From: Vitreoscilla sp.
GTDB lineage: Bacteria; Pseudomonadota; Gammaproteobacteria; Burkholderiales; Neisseriaceae
Assembly: GCA_030150505.1 (NCBI GenBank)
Contig: JASLFS010000042.1
Coordinates: 1 to 7,069 of the forward strand
Length of the DNA stretch: 7,069 nucleotides
Direction: 5' to 3'
The notes below the pieces were generated by a model, which was not told where the DNA came from, ran no database searches, and saw nothing but the letters and a program-made list of their open reading frames with translations. Made by a program: the position numbers and the translations under genes. Numbering within the stretch: the first letter of the stretch is position 1; each line of letters begins with the position of its first letter. This document shows positions 6,687 through 7,069 of the stretch, one piece after another.

Positions 6687-6727
6687 AAAAGGACTGAATT
6701 CGATATATTATCAAACTCAGTCCTTTT
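6687..6727. terminator. Bidirectional intrinsic terminator downstream of the DUF2939-like gene
   Basis: Arms AAAAGGACTGA (6687-6697) and TCAGTCCTTTT (6717-6727) are perfectly complementary. The 19-base loop holds a further small GATA/TATC pairing (6702-6705 with 6709-6712). On the minus strand the stem ends in a T-run, so it works as a terminator 57 bp after the stop of the DUF2939-like gene. The plus-strand version also ends in TTTT. It separates that gene from the ecp operon, which therefore needs its own promoter. Confidence 0.85.
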
Positions 6728-6783
6728 CATTTCAACTTGAATATTCTTAATCTAATATAATTAAAAATACATAATAATCAATA

Positions 6784-7069
6784 CTATAACAATTCAGGCA
6801 AGATAATATTGGTTATCTGCCAATTCACTAATCCTTTGCGTTCAAACACCAACTCCAACTCTTGGTCTTCTTTGGGCAGCCATACAATAAACTCCTGATA
6901 ACTTTTATATTTCCAACGCAACTTCTTACTCGTATTTTCTGCCCCTGCTACTGCCTGAGAATTTGATTCTTTATTGGCATGTTTCTGCTCTTGATAAAGA
7001 ACAGCTAAATTCATCACTTCTTTCAAAGCCTGCTCAGTAACATATTTTTCACTGGCCTGCTCAACCAGT
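6784..7069 (-). CDS. DUF2939-like protein, C-terminal 94 residues (5' end outside the window)
   Basis: The frame is open from the window edge to a TAG at 6786-6784, so only the C-terminus is seen. The start lies beyond 7069; a TTG at 7026 is an internal codon, since LVEQASEKYVTEQA precedes it without a stop. The segment begins with a helical stretch, then a polar Ala/Asn/Ser linker, then an ending with aromatic-rich strands: RWKYKSYQEFIVWLP, ELELVFERKGLVNWQITNI and ILPELL. The pattern of a Y-x-S-x-x-F strand, a long strand ending in R-x-G-L-x-W, and a final I-x-LP is what I recall for DUF2939 proteins, small secreted or membrane-anchored bacterial proteins of unknown function. Same strand as the ecp operon but separated by a terminator, so probably an unrelated neighbour. 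The family call is from pattern memory. Confidence 0.65.
   Translation of the reverse strand, partial: LVEQASEKYVTEQALKEVMNLAVLYQEQKHANKESNSQAVAGAENTSKKLRWKYKSYQEFIVWLPKEDQELELVFERKGLVNWQITNIILPELL

Overview
The window carries a nearly complete chaperone-usher fimbrial operon of the E. coli common pilus (ECP, also called Mat) type. It lies entirely on the minus strand in very AT-rich DNA (roughly one third G+C by eye). The gene order in the direction of transcription is ecpA (major pilin, 5945 to 5373), ecpB (periplasmic chaperone, 5275 to 4607), ecpC (outer-membrane usher, 4580 to 1914), ecpD (tip adhesin, 1889 to 240) and the first 70 codons of ecpE (second chaperone, from 212 and leaving the window at 1). 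This is the order of the enterobacterial ecpABCDE cluster. The identifications rest on remembered E. coli Ecp sequences: conserved blocks are recognisable in every protein, and lengths agree closely (EcpB 222 aa, EcpD 549 aa against about 547 aa).

The low G+C, the clear divergence from the E. coli proteins and the neighbouring DUF2939-like gene suggest a low-GC gammaproteobacterium outside the usual E. coli/Klebsiella hosts. Moraxellaceae, or an insect-gut or other AT-rich lineage, are possible. The species cannot be fixed from this window.

Layout, right to left (direction of transcription): the 3' end of a DUF2939-like gene (7069 to 6784); a strong bidirectional hairpin terminator (6727 to 6687); about 740 bp of gene-poor AT-rich DNA holding the presumed operon promoter, an inverted repeat at the predicted transcription start and small non-genic ORFs, but no ecpR regulator; ecpA; a 97-bp intergenic stretch with an 18-bp perfect hairpin; then ecpB, ecpC, ecpD and ecpE at short, similar spacings of 26, 24 and 27 bp with no terminator between them.

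How the genes work together: EcpB and EcpE escort secreted subunits through the periplasm, EcpC is the outer-membrane assembly pore, EcpA polymerises into the shaft by donor-strand exchange, and EcpD caps the fibre as the adhesive tip. The hairpin after ecpA probably keeps major-pilin mRNA more abundant than the downstream genes.

I found no clearly new biological system. The notable points are a diverged ECP operon in an unusual AT-rich background, absence of the linked regulator, an acidic insertion in the usher N-domain, and the structured ecpA-ecpB junction.
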